A stretch of DNA of 14,039 bases from CAZOHN01 sp964579325. GTDB lineage: Bacteria > Pseudomonadota > Alphaproteobacteria > Rhodobacterales > Rhodobacteraceae. Of the stretch, positions 12,957 through 14,039 are shown in pieces; position 1 is the first letter of the stretch; every line of letters begins with the position of its first letter. The notes beneath the pieces were generated by a model that saw only the letters and a program-made list of their open reading frames with translations, was not told the DNA's origin and did not search any database. The translations under genes were made by a program, and so were the position numbers. The stretch lies in the NCBI GenBank assembly GCA_964579325.1, contig CAZOHN010000086.1, positions 1 to 14,039 on the forward strand, given 5' to 3'.

Positions 12957-13884
12957 GGCGGGGGCCTCTCGGCCCCGCTCCGTGCGCCTCGAAGAAGTCG
13001 AACGCGAAGGGGGTGAGGTCGCCCGGCCAGAGATGCCCGGTCTGCGGGTTCGCGACCGACAGAACCTCGTGGCTGCCGCCGGCGTAGCTTGCCAGCCGGA
13101 AGTTGCCGACCTGCGTCTCGACCGGCACGGTCGCGGCGTTTCCCGTGCGCACCCGGAACAGGTCCACCTTCACCGTGAAGGACAGGTGGACCTCCGTGTC
13201 GCCGTCCGACAGGCCGCCCTCGAAGGCGATCTTGTCATCCCGCCCGCCCTGGAACACGAGCGCATGGGTCGCGATCCCGGCCGCGACGTTGATGACCTCG
13301 ATCCCGGCTTCGGGGTTCCATGCGTCGAGGTTGCCGAGCGATCCGGCGGCCGTGGCGATGGCGGCGGGATCGACCGGCAGGGACTTGCGTTCGAGCGCCC
13401 GGTAGATCAGCTGCGCCCCGCCCGAGAACCCGGCGAGGTAGAGCCTCGCGGGGTCGAGGTTGCGGCGGTCGGCCTCGGCGACGAGTTCGTCGAGGAAGTC
13501 GAGGTTGGCCTCGCCGTTCCAGAAATTGCGGTCGCAGGGCTCGGCCGGGGGACAGCGTGCGGGATCGGGGTCGGGCGAGCCGACCGGGAAAACCAGCACG
13601 TAGCCGGCGGGCAGGAACAGTTCGAGGAACCGCTTGCCGTTGGCCGTGAGGTTGCGCGGGTCGCCGCTTCCGCCGTGCAGGACGATGACGAACGGATACT
13701 CGGTCGCCAGCGAATAGCCGGCGGGCGTGACAAGGCAGTACCAGCGGGTGACCCCGTTCACGACCAGCGTGCGCTCGGAGATGGCGTAGCCCGCGACCGG
13801 CGCCATCGGGTCCTCGCAGACCGGATCGGCGAGGGCGGGCGCGGCCGAAAGCGCGAACGCGGCTAGGACATGGCGCAACGACAT
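12943..13884 (-). CDS. Secreted PHB-depolymerase/LpqC-like esterase
   Basis: A 313-residue alpha/beta hydrolase with a Sec signal peptide (MSLRHVLAAFALSAAPALAD, cleavage near residue 19). The oxyanion HGGSGDP (70-76), nucleophile GFSGG with Ser154, a likely acid in GGRDDKI and a likely catalytic His in TGHLWPG fit the esterase/PHB depolymerase family; the last motif is typical of the LpqC/feruloyl esterase branch. Cysteines at about 23, 50, 111 and 117 suit disulfides in an exported enzyme. The start at 13884 has GGAG eight bases upstream and begins directly with the signal peptide; a TTG six codons earlier is less likely. The substrate (short polyester, aryl ester or other) is unknown. Its stop overlaps the DUF4399 gene tail to tail. 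Confidence 0.82.
   Translation of the reverse strand: MSLRHVLAAFALSAAPALADPVCEDPMAPVAGYAISERTLVVNGVTRWYCLVTPAGYSLATEYPFVIVLHGGSGDPRNLTANGKRFLELFLPAGYVLVFPVGSPDPDPARCPPAEPCDRNFWNGEANLDFLDELVAEADRRNLDPARLYLAGFSGGAQLIYRALERKSLPVDPAAIATAAGSLGNLDAWNPEAGIEVINVAAGIATHALVFQGGRDDKIAFEGGLSDGDTEVHLSFTVKVDLFRVRTGNAATVPVETQVGNFRLASYAGGSHEVLSVANPQTGHLWPGDLTPFAFDFFEAHGAGPRGPRPTAP
12958..12978. terminator. Possible hairpin terminator between convergent genes
   Basis: GGGGCC (12961-12966), loop TCTC and GGCCCC (12971-12976) pair perfectly, extended by two more pairs around one bulged G. It starts two bases after the DUF4399 stop and lies inside the last codons of the esterase gene. No U-run follows on either strand, so efficient termination is uncertain. 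Confidence 0.4.
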
Positions 13885-14032
13885 CGGATCACTCCATCGC
13901 AAAGGGATCGTCTCGAAATGCGGTCGATGCTGCGCCTCGCACCGCCGCCGCGCCAGTCGGGGAAACCTGACCGGCCCCGCACTCCGCCCGGAGCCACTGG
14001 ACCCTCCCGCCGCCCGCGCCTAGCTATGGGTC

Positions 14033-14039
14033 AAAGGAG
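14033..14039 (+). promoter_or_regulatory. Ribosome binding site of a gene starting beyond the window
   Basis: The window ends with AAAGGAG, a strong ribosome binding site on the plus strand, so a gene divergent from the esterase probably starts within about ten bases after the edge. The 13885-14039 spacer otherwise holds only a weak TGGACC (13998-14003) followed by TAGCTA (14021-14026). Confidence 0.4.

Noticed and set aside
13885..13902. A TTG start six codons upstream of the esterase ATG
   Set aside because: It would add charged residues before the signal peptide, while the ATG at 13884 has a GGAG at proper distance.

Overview
The window is a very GC-rich stretch (GC-ending codons dominate every gene) that reads like a chromosomal accessory region of an alphaproteobacterium. 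The Tat-dependent and polyamine-type ABC transporters, the FCD regulator and the general gene style suggest a Rhodobacterales/Paracoccaceae-type organism. This placement is inference from style; there is no marker gene. The sequence contains one 10-N assembly gap (894-903).

Left part (1-3061, minus strand): an M20-type carbamoylase/amidase is followed by an ABC transporter ATPase of the polyamine (PotA) type, broken by the gap, and then by the start of a Tat-exported solute-binding protein that runs off the left edge. Middle (3062-6890, plus strand): a tightly packed hyuA-hyuB pair, the two subunits of an ATP-dependent hydantoinase/5-oxoprolinase-type enzyme. It is divergent from the carbamoylase, with a palindromic candidate operator between them. 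Together these look like a route that imports a cyclic ureide or lactam, opens the ring with ATP (HyuAB) and removes the carbamoyl group (M20 enzyme) to release an amino acid. The true substrate is not visible from sequence.

6895-9075 (minus strand): a GntR/FCD regulator with two winged-helix domains, followed in the same reading frame, after a single TGA and four codons, by a full-length solute-binding-protein homologue without a signal peptide. That protein aligns without gaps to the N-terminus of the Tat-exported binding protein at the left edge. A cytoplasmic binding-protein paralogue made next to the regulator of a catabolic cluster is the most unusual thing here and may be a ligand-sensing pair.

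9076-9821: a 746-base gene-free divergent spacer holding two different GC-rich minisatellites (15-base and 12-base units). 9822-12956 (plus strand): a family-3 amino-acid-binding protein and a permease of the polar amino acid type with no ATPase, then an ECF-like sigma factor overlapping the permease by ATGA, a small VOC protein and a secreted DUF4399 protein. 12943-13884 (minus strand): a secreted PHB-depolymerase-like esterase that overlaps the DUF4399 gene tail to tail. The window ends in a ribosome binding site for a plus-strand gene that starts beyond it. No tRNA, rRNA, CRISPR array or insertion sequence was seen.
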